Shown: positions 44,161 to 53,309 of the stretch, piece after piece
Layout: every line of letters starts with the position of its first letter
How positions within the stretch are numbered: the stretch's first letter is position 1
Source: Chryseobacterium sp. T16E-39
Lineage (GTDB): Bacteria; Bacteroidota; Bacteroidia; Flavobacteriales; Weeksellaceae
DNA length: 64,000 nucleotides
Direction of reading: 5' to 3'
Assembly: GCF_002216065.1 (NCBI RefSeq)
Contig: NZ_CP022282.1
Coordinates: 496,001 to 560,000, forward strand
Notes under the pieces: generated by a model
Told to the model about the DNA's origin: nothing
Databases searched by the model: none
Seen by the model: only the letters and a program-made list of their open reading frames with translations
Translations under genes and position numbers: made by a program

Positions 44161-45003
44161 ATGTATAGAACCTTTACCATTTTGGGCTTATTTTGTGTAA
44201 GCTTTTTCTATGGCCAGTCAAAAAAATCGCTCGAAAGAAGGCCTTTTATTCCTGTTGAGGTCACTAAAACTGATGGAACGACTGAAAAAATTTTATTAAG
44301 GGATATTTATTTTCCTAAAGCAGAATCTTTTATGGGAATTGTGCTACAGAGTAAAAATAAATCAGTTTTTGAAAGTGAACAGTTATTTGAATATAAAACT
44401 TCTGAAGCTTCAGACATTCAAAAGATCAGCTATAATGATATTAAAAAAGTAAAAGTCATCGATAAATATGATGATGAAATAATAGGTTATGAAAAACTGA
44501 ATATAAAAAAAGTAAGTAAGGATAATCAGATAAGTGATAAGAATTATACTGCTATTTTACCCATTCTCTATGATGGGAAGATTGATATTTATGGTTATGA
44601 ATATATAGTTTGTGGTAATGGTATGGGATGTATGTATGCAGGGACGATCATGTATATTAAAAATGATAAATCCGACTTTGCAATAATGCCGGTAGATGTA
44701 GATGAGGTTTCAATCTTTAATATGGGAAGCTTAGATGAGAAATTTATCAATGCATTTAAATATGCAGGTGGTGACTGCCCTGAATTTGTAAAATATCTTG
44801 ATGATCTATATGTAAAGCTTCAGAATAGGGATTTTAGAAAAAAGATGAAGCAAGATCTTAAAGAAAACTTTCAAAAAGCAATAGATGAATCCAAGAGTCT
44901 GGAAAAAAAGGATAGGTTCAATTATGTTACAAGAAAAAGATCGGAATATGATGTTCAGATGTTTGTTAAAATGATCAATGAATATGAAAAGAATTGCCCA
45001 TAA
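44161..45003 (+). CDS. Secreted hypothetical protein, 280 aa
   Basis: I do not recognise the family. A signal peptide (MYRTFTILGLFCVSFFYGQ) is followed by two beta-rich segments (about 25-140, with FYPKAESFMGIVLQ-like strands) and a segment with three close Cys-Gly-rich motifs (YIVCGNGMGCMYAG, about 157-170), then a helical, charged C-terminus (about 215-280). The N-terminal part resembles proteins that report on Bacteroidota envelope stress only in a general way. Convergent with a nucleoside phosphorylase gene, with a shared terminator. Confidence 0.75.
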   Translation: MYRTFTILGLFCVSFFYGQSKKSLERRPFIPVEVTKTDGTTEKILLRDIYFPKAESFMGIVLQSKNKSVFESEQLFEYKTSEASDIQKISYNDIKKVKVIDKYDDEIIGYEKLNIKKVSKDNQISDKNYTAILPILYDGKIDIYGYEYIVCGNGMGCMYAGTIMYIKNDKSDFAIMPVDVDEVSIFNMGSLDEKFINAFKYAGGDCPEFVKYLDDLYVKLQNRDFRKKMKQDLKENFQKAIDESKSLEKKDRFNYVTRKRSEYDVQMFVKMINEYEKNCP

Positions 45004-45004
45004 A

Positions 45005-45040
45005 ATAAAAAGGATTTCAATTTTGAAATCCTTTTTATTT
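45005..45040. terminator. Bidirectional terminator between convergent genes
   Basis: AAAAGGATTTCAA / TTGAAATCCTTTT, perfect arms with A-run and T-run flanks. Confidence 0.85.
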
Positions 45041-45046
45041 GTTCTG

Positions 45047-45901
45047 TTATTTAATAATCCTTTCCAATACCCATTCGATAAGGTTTTTTTCTGATGCATG
45101 GTGATCAGAAGAAAACTCTCCACGTCTTCTGTTGGCAATTACATTATTCACGGTAATTGCTTTGTGACCCAGTAATTTGGAGAAAGCATAAATTGCGGAA
45201 GTTTCCATTTCAAAATTAGTGATCCCAAGATCATTCAATGTTTCCAGGAATTTGTCATCTAAAGATTTTAAACGAAGCTGTCTTCCCTGAGGAGCATAGA
45301 ATCCTGGGAATGTAGCGGTATTTCCATGGTATCTCGCATCTTTATAATAGTCTGCCATATCTTCAGCCCAATCAGCGAAATAAAGCATAGGCTTAATTTT
45401 CTGGTAAGGGAATTTTTCCAAAAATGCTTTGGAGAATTCATTTTCAAAATGATAATCCTGGTAGAAATGCATTAATCCATCTAAACCTACCACATTTTGG
45501 GTCACCAGCATATTGTCCACCTGAACATCAGGATTCACACTGCCGCAAGTTCCCATACGGAAAAGTTCAAGGCTTTTATGTTCAGTTTTGATTTCCTTAT
45601 TTTTAAGATCGATATTCACCAAAGCATCAAGCTCATTCATTACAATATCAATATTCTCCGTACCGATTCCGGTAGACATTACGGAAATTCTCTCACCACG
45701 CAATGTTCCCGTGTGTGTGTAGAATTCTCTTTTGTTCTTTTTAATTTCTACTTTATCAAAATACTGAGATACTTTTGGTACCCTGTCCGGATCCCCTACA
45801 AGAATAATTTTATCCGCAATATCTTCAGGTAAAAGATTTAAGTGATAAACACTTCCGTCGTCATTTAATACAAGCTCTGAAGCTGCAAGTTTATTTAGCA
45901 T
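45047..45901 (-). CDS. Nucleoside phosphorylase (uridine phosphorylase-like)
   Basis: 284 residues of the PNP/UDP family: phosphate loop ILVGDPDRVPKV, MSTGIGTENIDIVMNEL, GTCGSVNPDVQVDNML and the nucleoside-binding FEMETSAIYAFSKLLGHKA. It splits a nucleoside with phosphate into base and sugar-1-phosphate; whether the substrate is uridine or a purine nucleoside cannot be settled here. It follows the secreted gene at 45912 by 10 bp, so the two share a transcript. Confidence 0.9.
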   Translation of the reverse strand: MLNKLAASELVLNDDGSVYHLNLLPEDIADKIILVGDPDRVPKVSQYFDKVEIKKNKREFYTHTGTLRGERISVMSTGIGTENIDIVMNELDALVNIDLKNKEIKTEHKSLELFRMGTCGSVNPDVQVDNMLVTQNVVGLDGLMHFYQDYHFENEFSKAFLEKFPYQKIKPMLYFADWAEDMADYYKDARYHGNTATFPGFYAPQGRQLRLKSLDDKFLETLNDLGITNFEMETSAIYAFSKLLGHKAITVNNVIANRRRGEFSSDHHASEKNLIEWVLERIIK

Positions 45902-45911
45902 AATAATATGT

Positions 45912-46379
45912 TTATTTTTTTATATCAATGAAAATGGCATCTTTATAAGGAGTAGGCATAAGTTCCATAAGTGAACCATATTCTTCTACAATTCTTTTCT
46001 GGCCATTAAAAACTTCGTAAACCGTCACTGTTGTTTTTTCGAAATTTTTTGGATCTTTTCTTTGTGAGGTGATTTCATAAAAATGATTGTCTTTTTTGAG
46101 AATAGAAACCAATTCTTCTTTAGTCGAATTATTGGAAGTCATCATCCCTGGAAAATCCATCACAATATCTTTTAAATCTGTATAAGTTTTATAAGGTTTG
46201 ATTTGTCCGTCTGAATAAACGTAAACTTTAGGTATAGGCTGGTCTTGTACCAAACGAACCAAGTAATAGTTGTTTCCCTTTTTTTCTGCATACACAGCCA
46301 TTTCCTGACCTGACTTTTGTGCCAGTGCACCCAATGAAAAAAGGCTGGCAATGAATACCAATAATAATTTTGTTTTCAT
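45912..46379 (-). CDS. Secreted hypothetical protein, 155 aa
   Basis: I do not recognise the family. Signal peptide to about residue 20 (SLGALAQ). The mature part is beta-rich and charged, including YYLVRLVQDQPIPKVYVYSDG and FEKTTVTVYEVFNGQKRIVEEYG, without cysteines. It begins the operon with the downstream nucleoside phosphorylase (10-bp gap), although nothing in the sequence ties it to nucleosides. Confidence 0.72.
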   Translation of the reverse strand: MKTKLLLVFIASLFSLGALAQKSGQEMAVYAEKKGNNYYLVRLVQDQPIPKVYVYSDGQIKPYKTYTDLKDIVMDFPGMMTSNNSTKEELVSILKKDNHFYEITSQRKDPKNFEKTTVTVYEVFNGQKRIVEEYGSLMELMPTPYKDAIFIDIKK

Positions 46380-46583
46380 AATAATATTTCGTTTTAATGT
46401 GTGTTGAAAAATTTTAAAATCCTCCTCCCGTCATCTCCCATCATTATTTTAAACGAAGCTGGTGGTGTATTCAGCTTTTTGAGTAATGAATTTTGTTTCG
46501 GGGTTTAAAATTAATAAAATTCCATGAATAAAAATATAAACATTATTTAATCCAGATTTAAAACTGGGATAATGTCGGATGAT

Positions 46584-46591
46584 TAGCTTTG
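46584..46591 (+). promoter_or_regulatory. -7 box of the cytochrome c peroxidase gene (TAGCTTTG)
   Basis: Exact TAnnTTTG, with CTG 17 nt upstream in place of TTG. It lies inside the reading frame of an upstream in-frame ATG (46579), so it favours the ATG at 46606. Confidence 0.5.
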
Positions 46592-46605
46592 CCGCTAAAA
46601 AATTG

Positions 46606-48438
46606 ATGAGATATACTCTATTATTTACTATTACTATCGTACTGGGTTTTGCGATCATGTCCTTTAATCCCACTGATAAGGGGGTTGCAAATGAAAATAC
46701 ATTTATTAACGCAGGTTTAGCTGATTTTAAAAGTAAACTTGAACAGTTAAAAACAGATGTTTATCTGTTTGATAGTGATAAAATATCTCTTGAAACTCTA
46801 CAAAAATCATTGAGCACTACCAGAAATTCTTTTAAAGAAATTGAATTCTATGTTGCTTATCATTATCCCGAATTTACAAAAACTCACCTGAATGCAGCAC
46901 CGTTATTTCACATTGAAGCTGCGGGTACTTCTGCTTATACTTTGCCTCCTGAAGGGTTACAGGTTCTTGATGAGTTAATTTTTTCAGAAGAGGCGGGCGC
47001 AGAAAAAGAAAAAATAAAATCCATTACCGATTTTTTATATAACAGTTATTCGAACTTTTATTTAAGCTCAATAAAAAATGGATTGAGTAAAGGAACCAAT
47101 AAAACCTTACCCCTAAGAATAGAATTGATCAGAATTTATAGCTTAGGAGTAACAGGATTTGATACGCCAGGATCTCTTAATATATCGGAAGAAGCTAATT
47201 ATGCGCTTTTAGGAATTAAGAAATACATTAATGATGATTCGTATTTTAAGAATTATAATATTCAGAAGGCGAATACAATCATTTCTAATGCTACATCGTA
47301 TTTGCTGATTCATAAAGATTTTGAAACGTTCGACCGTATAGAATTTTACAAAAAATATATCCAGCCTTTATACGAAGAATTTGGAAATTGGGATGGAAGA
47401 CCTGATGATCTTAAAGAATTTTCAGGATGGAATGTAGGGAATAAAAACTTTTTCAGCAGTGATTTTTTGGATCCTTATTTCTATACCTTATTAAAAGGTT
47501 CAGAGGACAATCCTGAATTGAGAAAACTGGGAAAAGAAATTTTCTATGATCAAAGTGTAAGCGATAATTCGAAAATGAGCTGTGCGACCTGTCATTTACC
47601 CGAAAATGCCTTTACAGATCTGAAAGTAAAATCACCAAGTAATGTAGAAGGAAAGACAGTATTAAGGAATTCTCCTTCTTTATATAACGCAGTATTTGCT
47701 AAAAGATTTTTCTATGACATGCGTGCGTTCTACATCGAGCAGCAGGCAGAACATGTGATCTACAATGACCAGGAATTTAATACAAGCTATGAAAGTATTA
47801 TTAAAAAACTAAAAACAAAACCTGAATATAAAAAGGCCTTCCGCATCGCATTTAAAGATGGAAAGATCAGTAAAGAGAATTTTTCTAAAGCTTTGAGTTC
47901 TTATGTGGCATCCCTTTATTCTTTTGAAAGCGATTTCGACCGTTTCATGAGGAATGAAAAGGACATCTCAGATGATGCAAAAAAAGGATTTAATCTGTTT
48001 ATGGGAAAAGCCAATTGTGCGACCTGTCACTTCGCTCCTCATTTCTCAGGCCTTGTACCCCCATTTTATAATGAAAATGAATCTGAAGTATTAGGGGTTA
48101 CAAAAGAACCTATTCAGAAGAAGCCTTTGGAATTAGACGCAGACTTAGGAAGAGTAAAAAGTCCGGTAAAGAAAGAAAATTCATGGATCTATGAAAACTC
48201 TTTTAAAACAATGACGGTGAGAAATATCGCTCTTACAAAACCATATTTTCATAACGGAGCCTTCAGTACCTTGGAAGAAGTCCTTGATTTCTATAATGAA
48301 GGAGGGGGAGAAGGATTAGGTTTAAAAATGAATAATCAAACTTTACCTGCAGATAAACTTAATCTGACACCAGTTGAAATCAAACAGATCATTGCATTTT
48401 TGAATACACTTACGGATGTGAGTAAGGCGGAAAAATAG
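46606..48438 (+). CDS. Di-haem cytochrome c peroxidase with long N-terminal extension
   Basis: 610 residues from the ATG at 46606 (an alternative ATG at 46579 would precede the promoter). Signal peptide to about residue 21. Two haem motifs are visible: CATCH at about 326-330 and CATCH at 471-475, each in a separate domain as in the bacterial CCP/MauG superfamily. The first 280 residues (helical, with HYPEFTKTHLNAAP) are an extra helix-rich domain absent from classical CCPs. It should reduce peroxide or carry out a MauG-like oxidation in the periplasm. The gene stands before a PhoX-like gene. Confidence 0.88.
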   Translation: MRYTLLFTITIVLGFAIMSFNPTDKGVANENTFINAGLADFKSKLEQLKTDVYLFDSDKISLETLQKSLSTTRNSFKEIEFYVAYHYPEFTKTHLNAAPLFHIEAAGTSAYTLPPEGLQVLDELIFSEEAGAEKEKIKSITDFLYNSYSNFYLSSIKNGLSKGTNKTLPLRIELIRIYSLGVTGFDTPGSLNISEEANYALLGIKKYINDDSYFKNYNIQKANTIISNATSYLLIHKDFETFDRIEFYKKYIQPLYEEFGNWDGRPDDLKEFSGWNVGNKNFFSSDFLDPYFYTLLKGSEDNPELRKLGKEIFYDQSVSDNSKMSCATCHLPENAFTDLKVKSPSNVEGKTVLRNSPSLYNAVFAKRFFYDMRAFYIEQQAEHVIYNDQEFNTSYESIIKKLKTKPEYKKAFRIAFKDGKISKENFSKALSSYVASLYSFESDFDRFMRNEKDISDDAKKGFNLFMGKANCATCHFAPHFSGLVPPFYNENESEVLGVTKEPIQKKPLELDADLGRVKSPVKKENSWIYENSFKTMTVRNIALTKPYFHNGAFSTLEEVLDFYNEGGGEGLGLKMNNQTLPADKLNLTPVEIKQIIAFLNTLTDVSKAEK

Positions 48439-48448
48439 TTTTTATTTA

Positions 48449-48660
48449 GTTGAAAGTTGAGAGTTGAAAGCTGAAAGTTGAGAGTTACGGGGTTCGGGAT
48501 GCGGGATTCGAGTTTTTGATTCGTGTTATTAAAATAAAAGATGTTGAGCTTCTAATACAATATCATCGATTTACATACCAACATCTTTTCCTACAATTTT
48601 CAACTCTCCATTTACAACTTTCAACTATTAACCCGCATCTCGCACCTCGTATCCCGCACC
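48449..48660. repeat. Long imperfect palindromic intergenic element
   Basis: Fills most of the 359-bp gap. The left arm (48449-48486) is built on repeats of GTTGAAAGTTGAGAG; the right arm (48594-48627) is its inverse, with TTTCAACT and CAACTTTCAAC. Inner G-rich blocks (GGGATGCGGGATTCGAG on the left, the CCCGCATCTCGCACCTCG type on the right) also pair. An inner 11-bp inverted repeat, AAAAGATGTTG (48536-48546) and CAACATCTTTT (48579-48589), brackets the centre. No protein coding is seen. The element looks like a mobile-derived or REP-like hairpin. Confidence 0.75.
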
Positions 48661-48733
48661 ATATTTAACAAAAAATTAATTCCCTTAACATTGGGTTTTT
48701 AATTTAGTAATATTGACCATGGTTTATTTAAAA

Positions 48734-48747
48734 CTCTATTAATAGAG
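48734..48747. promoter_or_regulatory. 14-bp perfect palindrome upstream of the PhoX-like gene
   Basis: CTCTATTAATAGAG, ending 17 bp before the -7 box (TAGTTTTG, 48765-48772) of the next gene, so it covers the -33 region. Its place suggests an operator. Confidence 0.55.
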
Positions 48748-48797
48748 GGTTCGGGATTAAAAAATAGTTTTGCAACATCTAATAAATCGAAACTATT

Positions 48798-50945
48798 ATG
48801 AAGAAAAAACTACTAACAGTTGCAGCTCTTGCACTCGTATCAGGTTCTGCCCTTCAGGCGCAGACTTTTGTTTTCAATAAGAATGCCTCATGGAGGTACA
48901 AAGACAACAACCAGGCGCAGGTTGCTCAGTGGAAAGACACCAATTTCGACATTACTTCTTGGTCAACAGGGAATGGTCCTTTGGGATATGGTGATCCCGT
49001 AACCACAACAATCAACTCAGGTCTTACAACGGCTTATTTTGCGAAAGATTTCACTGTAAATTTAGCAGATCTTTCCGATACAATGGAATTGGGAGTAATG
49101 AGAGATGATGGTATTGTAGTATATCTGAACGGAGTGGAAGTGGTAAGAGATAATATGCCTGCAGGAACTATTGCATTCAATACACCGTCTGTTACAACTA
49201 TTGATGGTGCAGCAGAAAGTGTTTACAACCTTTTTTCAATTCCAAAATCAAAATTTGTTAACGGAAACAATAGAATATCTATTGAATTACATAACAGAAC
49301 AGGACAAAGTTCAGATTTAAGAATTGATGCTTATCTTAAAACAGTTGCTGGGACAACGAATCCTGTTTCTTGTAATATTGCGCACATCAGTTGCTTTACA
49401 TCTATCGTTCCTACTTCACAAACGAATAAATTAATTATTCCAACAGAACATAAATACCAGCTTATTTTAAAAGAAGGAGATGCTTATACACAGGGAGGTG
49501 GATTAGTTGGTGGTCAGAATGACTTTACCGCTTATGTACCTAAAAGCGCAAGTTCTACTAATGGGTACCTTTCTGTAAATCATGAAACCAATCCTGGTGG
49601 AGTGACGATGGCTGAGATCAACTATAATGCTTCAACCAAACTGTGGCAATTGACAAAATCAAGAGCTGTTGACTTCTCAACACCGAGCTTGGTACAAACG
49701 ATCAGAAACTGTTCAGGAGGAATTACTCCCTGGGGTACTGTAGTGACGGCTGAAGAATCTGTAACATCAAGTGATGTGAATGCTGATGGATATAAAGATT
49801 ATGGGTGGTTGGTAGAAATAGATCCTGCAACAGCTCAGGTAATCTCTCAAAATACGGATGGTTCTAAAGGAAAGCTATGGCAAATGGGTATTATGAACCA
49901 CGAAAATGTAGTGGTTAATAATGCTGGTACAACTGCTTATTACGGAGAAGATGGTGGAACCCATTTAGTGTATAAATATGTAATGGATACGCCGAACAAT
50001 CTTTCATCAGGAAACCTTTACGTATTGAAATTAGATCAGGGATTAAGTGCTGACGGCGACCCTGTAGGAACTACAGCAACTTGGATTCAGGTTCCTAACA
50101 AAACAAAAGCTGATCAAAACAACACCAATAACTTAGCATTTTCATTAGGTGGAACTAAATTTAATGGAGTAGAAGATGTTGATATCAGTCCATTAGACGG
50201 GAAAATCTATTTTACGGCTAAAGGTTTAAATAAAGTATATCGTTTACAGGATAACGGAACTACAGCTTCACAGGTAGAAACATTTGTAGGTGGATTGTCT
50301 ACAGTATATTCTTTCAATACAGCACAGGGAATGAAATCTGAAGTTTGGGGTGATGGTAACGATAACCTTACTTTTGATGAGCTTGGAAACCTTTGGGTGT
50401 TACAGGATGGAGGTAAAAACTATATCTGGGTAGTAGCACCGGATCATACAGCTGCTAACCCTAAAGTAAGACTTTTTGCTTCTATGCCCGCTGGATCTGA
50501 GCCTACAGGACTTACATTTACTCCGGATCACAAATTTGGGTTCTTCTCTATTCAGCACCCGGATGCTACAATCTCTACAGATATAGATGCTACAGGGAAT
50601 ACGATTGATTACCGTGGGAAATCTGCTACCATTGTAGTGGCGCTTAAAGATAATTTAGGGCAAAACGGAACTTTAGGAACAATTGATGCTAAAGCTGAAA
50701 ATACAGTTACTGTAGCACCAAACCCTACTTCTGGAATAGTAAAAGTAAATTCTCCTAAAGGGTTGAAGGATATTTCCGTGACTGCTTATAGCCTGGATGG
50801 AAAAATTGTTTTCACCAAGAAATTTACAGGTTCTCATACATCATTAGATCTCGATTTTACATCGCAGCTTGAAACATCTCGGGTTTTGATCGTAAATATC
50901 GAAGCTGAAGGTTTCCAGAAAACAGTAAAAGTTCTTAAAAAATAA
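48798..50945 (+). CDS. T9SS-secreted PhoX-like (DUF839) protein
   Basis: 715 residues with signal peptide (to about residue 21, LQAQ). Residues about 22-180 form a jelly-roll carbohydrate-like or adhesion domain (WKDTNFDITSWSTGNGPLGYG). Residues about 200-615 show a PhoX/DUF839 six-blade propeller pattern: STNGYLSVNHETNPGG, GGITPWGTVVTAEES and PDGK-type turns, as in Ca2+-dependent PhoX phosphatases, though metal ligands cannot be confirmed. The last 70 residues (VAPNPTSGIVKVN..) are a T9SS type A sorting domain. Own promoter with -7 box TAGTTTTG at 48765-48772. Phosphatase activity is predicted. Confidence 0.85.
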   Translation: MKKKLLTVAALALVSGSALQAQTFVFNKNASWRYKDNNQAQVAQWKDTNFDITSWSTGNGPLGYGDPVTTTINSGLTTAYFAKDFTVNLADLSDTMELGVMRDDGIVVYLNGVEVVRDNMPAGTIAFNTPSVTTIDGAAESVYNLFSIPKSKFVNGNNRISIELHNRTGQSSDLRIDAYLKTVAGTTNPVSCNIAHISCFTSIVPTSQTNKLIIPTEHKYQLILKEGDAYTQGGGLVGGQNDFTAYVPKSASSTNGYLSVNHETNPGGVTMAEINYNASTKLWQLTKSRAVDFSTPSLVQTIRNCSGGITPWGTVVTAEESVTSSDVNADGYKDYGWLVEIDPATAQVISQNTDGSKGKLWQMGIMNHENVVVNNAGTTAYYGEDGGTHLVYKYVMDTPNNLSSGNLYVLKLDQGLSADGDPVGTTATWIQVPNKTKADQNNTNNLAFSLGGTKFNGVEDVDISPLDGKIYFTAKGLNKVYRLQDNGTTASQVETFVGGLSTVYSFNTAQGMKSEVWGDGNDNLTFDELGNLWVLQDGGKNYIWVVAPDHTAANPKVRLFASMPAGSEPTGLTFTPDHKFGFFSIQHPDATISTDIDATGNTIDYRGKSATIVVALKDNLGQNGTLGTIDAKAENTVTVAPNPTSGIVKVNSPKGLKDISVTAYSLDGKIVFTKKFTGSHTSLDLDFTSQLETSRVLIVNIEAEGFQKTVKVLKK

Positions 50946-50961
50946 TATACTAATATTTAAT

Positions 50962-50995
50962 AGCTGTCGGTAATTCTATTATCGGCAGCTTTTCT
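50962..50995 (+). terminator. Terminator after the PhoX-like gene
   Basis: AGCTGTCG, 13-nt loop, CGGCAGCT (one G-U pair), TTTTCTCT. Confidence 0.65.
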
Positions 50996-51001
50996 CTATC
51001 T

Positions 51002-51901
51002 ATGAAAAAACTTTCTCTACTTATTGTTTTATTTTCTCTTAGCTATGCTAAAGCACAGATCGATCCCGTAAAATATCCTACCTATACCAATGTGGAGGAT
51101 GCTTTAAAAAGTAATAAACCTGTATACAGCATGAGTTTTAGAGGGAAGGGTTTGTTTAATCTTCCTTCCGAAATTAAAAAACTGAATTCTTTATTCTTTT
51201 TGAATATTATGGGAAATAATTTAGAAAAGATGGATCAGGAGCTTTTCATGTTGAGAGAACTTGAAATTTTAAATGTGAATGAGAATAGCATCAAATTTAT
51301 TCCCAATGAAATTGGTGAGCTTACAAAATTGAAAACCCTTTCAATGAATCTGAATAGTTTGATATCTGTAAATCCTAATATCGCTAAACTTCAACAATTG
51401 AAGGTGATTCATCTTGATGCCAATAATCTGAATGTATTTCCGGAACCTTTATTGCAAATTCCCACATTAGAAGAAATTAATCTTCAGGATAACCAGATCA
51501 GTTTTATTTCTGAGAATCTGAATCAAATCAGAAATCTAAAATATCTTAACCTCGCGGCTAATCAGATCAATGATCTTGGTAATCTTGAATTTCCAAAAGA
51601 CCTAAAATATCTTGAATTGCAGCAAAATGCCATTTCAAAACTACCGGAATCCCTGTTTCAGTCAAAAAATCTGGAATTTCTTAATCTAAGTCAAAACAAT
51701 ATCAAAGAAATCTCAACTAAAATTAAGGGATTGAAGAATGTAGTAAGCATGAACCTTGCTCATAATGAGCTTAAAGATCTACCGATGGAAATCTCAAAAT
51801 TAAAGAATCTTAAAACATTGATATTGACAGGCAATCCTATGGATAAAGCAACCATTGAGAAACTTAAGAATCTATTACCTGACGCACAAGTTTATTTCTA
51901 A
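51002..51901 (+). CDS. Secreted leucine-rich repeat protein
   Basis: 299 residues with signal peptide (to about residue 18, YAKAQ). From about residue 45 to 285 there are roughly ten LRRs of 22-24 residues with the pattern LxxLxLxxNxLxxLP, for example LEILNVNENSIKFIPNEIG and LEFLNLSQNNIKEISTKIK. Such curved solenoids usually bind proteins; here the partner is unknown. No sorting domain or lipobox, so it is probably periplasmic. It starts 56 bp after the PhoX-like stop behind a terminator. Confidence 0.9.
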   Translation: MKKLSLLIVLFSLSYAKAQIDPVKYPTYTNVEDALKSNKPVYSMSFRGKGLFNLPSEIKKLNSLFFLNIMGNNLEKMDQELFMLRELEILNVNENSIKFIPNEIGELTKLKTLSMNLNSLISVNPNIAKLQQLKVIHLDANNLNVFPEPLLQIPTLEEINLQDNQISFISENLNQIRNLKYLNLAANQINDLGNLEFPKDLKYLELQQNAISKLPESLFQSKNLEFLNLSQNNIKEISTKIKGLKNVVSMNLAHNELKDLPMEISKLKNLKTLILTGNPMDKATIEKLKNLLPDAQVYF

Positions 51902-51902
51902 A

Positions 51903-52226
51903 TTAGCCACCGACTCTTTTTGTTTTATATCCCATATCTTTAAGGATCTCCATGATCTTATCACGGTTATCCCCTTGAATGATAATCGTTCCATCTTTTT
52001 CTGAACCGCCGATTCCTAGCGTGGTCTTAATCTTTTTAGAGATTTTTTTCAAATCCTCTTCACTGCCTTCCCAGCCTTCAATGACTGTGACAGGCTTTCC
52101 ATTTCTTCCTTTTTTCTCAAATTTACATACCAGGGGTTCTTTCTGCTTGAACTGTTCTTCAGGCATTTCAAAATCCTGTTCTTCGTGTTCAGGAAAAAGG
52201 TTTTTCAGTTGATCTCGTAAATCCAT
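51903..52226 (-). CDS. SUI1/YciH family translation initiation factor
   Basis: 107 residues with the eIF1-like fold: KKGRNGKPVTVIEGW, KTTLGIGGSEKDGTIIIQGD and the end DKIMEILKDMGYKTKRVGG. Bacterial YciH proteins can assist or proofread initiation; the physiological role is not settled. The acidic N-terminal 40 residues are a lead segment of low complexity. It is convergent with the LRR gene (1-bp gap). Confidence 0.92.
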   Translation of the reverse strand: MDLRDQLKNLFPEHEEQDFEMPEEQFKQKEPLVCKFEKKGRNGKPVTVIEGWEGSEEDLKKISKKIKTTLGIGGSEKDGTIIIQGDNRDKIMEILKDMGYKTKRVGG

Positions 52227-52335
52227 AAAGCAAAATTAAAAATAATAATTAATACCTCATATGGGATCTCTTAAATAAGTTTAGATAAAAATACACTTTG
52301 AAATTTCGAACAAGTTAAAATACATGCAGTTTTTA

Positions 52336-52343
52336 TACTTTTG
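52336..52343 (+). promoter_or_regulatory. -7 box (TACTTTTG) of the zincin-like gene
   Basis: Exact TAnnTTTG, with GTT 19 nt upstream. It lies within a longer in-frame ATG-initiated frame and so supports the ATG at 52380. Confidence 0.55.
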
Positions 52344-52379
52344 GATCTTCTAAATACGTTATTAAAACAAAAATTAATC

Positions 52380-53309
52380 ATGAAAATAAAACCTTTTTTT
52401 ATCACCTTAACTTTAATCTTTGGGATTGCAAAAGCTCAAACTGGTTTTTCCAATGATCCTTTAAATGCTGTTTTTGAAACAAAAGATACTGATAACTTCT
52501 GGAAAGCATTTGATAAAATCGATACGTCCAAAGAAAATCCCTTTACAGAATATGTTAAAGACGGTTCTCCCGGTGTAAAAGGTTTTATGGAATTCAGGAT
52601 CATTAATGCAGACTCTTTATATTCACAGGTAAAAAAGAAAAAAACAGACTATTTGAAAAGTAAAAATGTCTTAGCTGGAATACATCAGAAAGAAAAAAGA
52701 ACCAGAGCTATTTACAGTGCATTGAAGTATTGGTATCCGGAAGCTAAATTTCCACCTGTCTATTTTGTATATGGGAGATTTAATTCCGGAGGAACAACCT
52801 CTCATGATGGAATTATAATTGGTACAGAAATGCTTCAAAACCTGGATGGTATCACAGGATTGATCGCTCATGAGCTGATCCATTTTCAACAAAACAATAA
52901 AGGCAACGAATCCTTATTAAAAAATTCGCTACTCGAAGGGGGAGCTGATTTTGTCAGTGAATTAATATCAGGAGAGAATATCAACACGAAAGCCTTTCAA
53001 TATGGTGAAGCCCATTCTGATCAGCTTTATAAAGAATTTATAACAAAATTAAAAGCAAATGATAATACGGATTGGTTGTACGGGGTCAGTAAGAAAGATG
53101 ATCGTCCTAATGATTTGGGATATTGGATAGGGTATAAAATTTGTGAGGCTTATTTTAATAAACAAACAGACAAGCATAAGGCGATCTATGCTATGTTAAA
53201 CATTCAAAATCCTTTGTTTTTTCTAAAGGAGAGTGGCTTTTTAGAACAATATATTAAAGAGTATGCAAAGAAAAATAATATGAAATCTGATGATTTTTTT
53301 AAAGAATAA
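52380..53309 (+). CDS. Secreted zincin-like protein (HExxH), DUF2268-like
   Basis: 309 residues from the ATG at 52380, which gives the signal peptide MKIKPFFITLTLIFGIAKAQ; an earlier ATG at 52341 overlaps the promoter. The motif GLIAHELIHFQQN (HExxH, about residue 165) and a later glutamate in LLEGGADFVSELI give a likely zinc site, as in DUF2268-type predicted Zn-dependent proteases. Proteolysis is predicted only. The gene stands alone; no hairpin directly follows. Confidence 0.83.
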   Translation: MKIKPFFITLTLIFGIAKAQTGFSNDPLNAVFETKDTDNFWKAFDKIDTSKENPFTEYVKDGSPGVKGFMEFRIINADSLYSQVKKKKTDYLKSKNVLAGIHQKEKRTRAIYSALKYWYPEAKFPPVYFVYGRFNSGGTTSHDGIIIGTEMLQNLDGITGLIAHELIHFQQNNKGNESLLKNSLLEGGADFVSELISGENINTKAFQYGEAHSDQLYKEFITKLKANDNTDWLYGVSKKDDRPNDLGYWIGYKICEAYFNKQTDKHKAIYAMLNIQNPLFFLKESGFLEQYIKEYAKKNNMKSDDFFKE

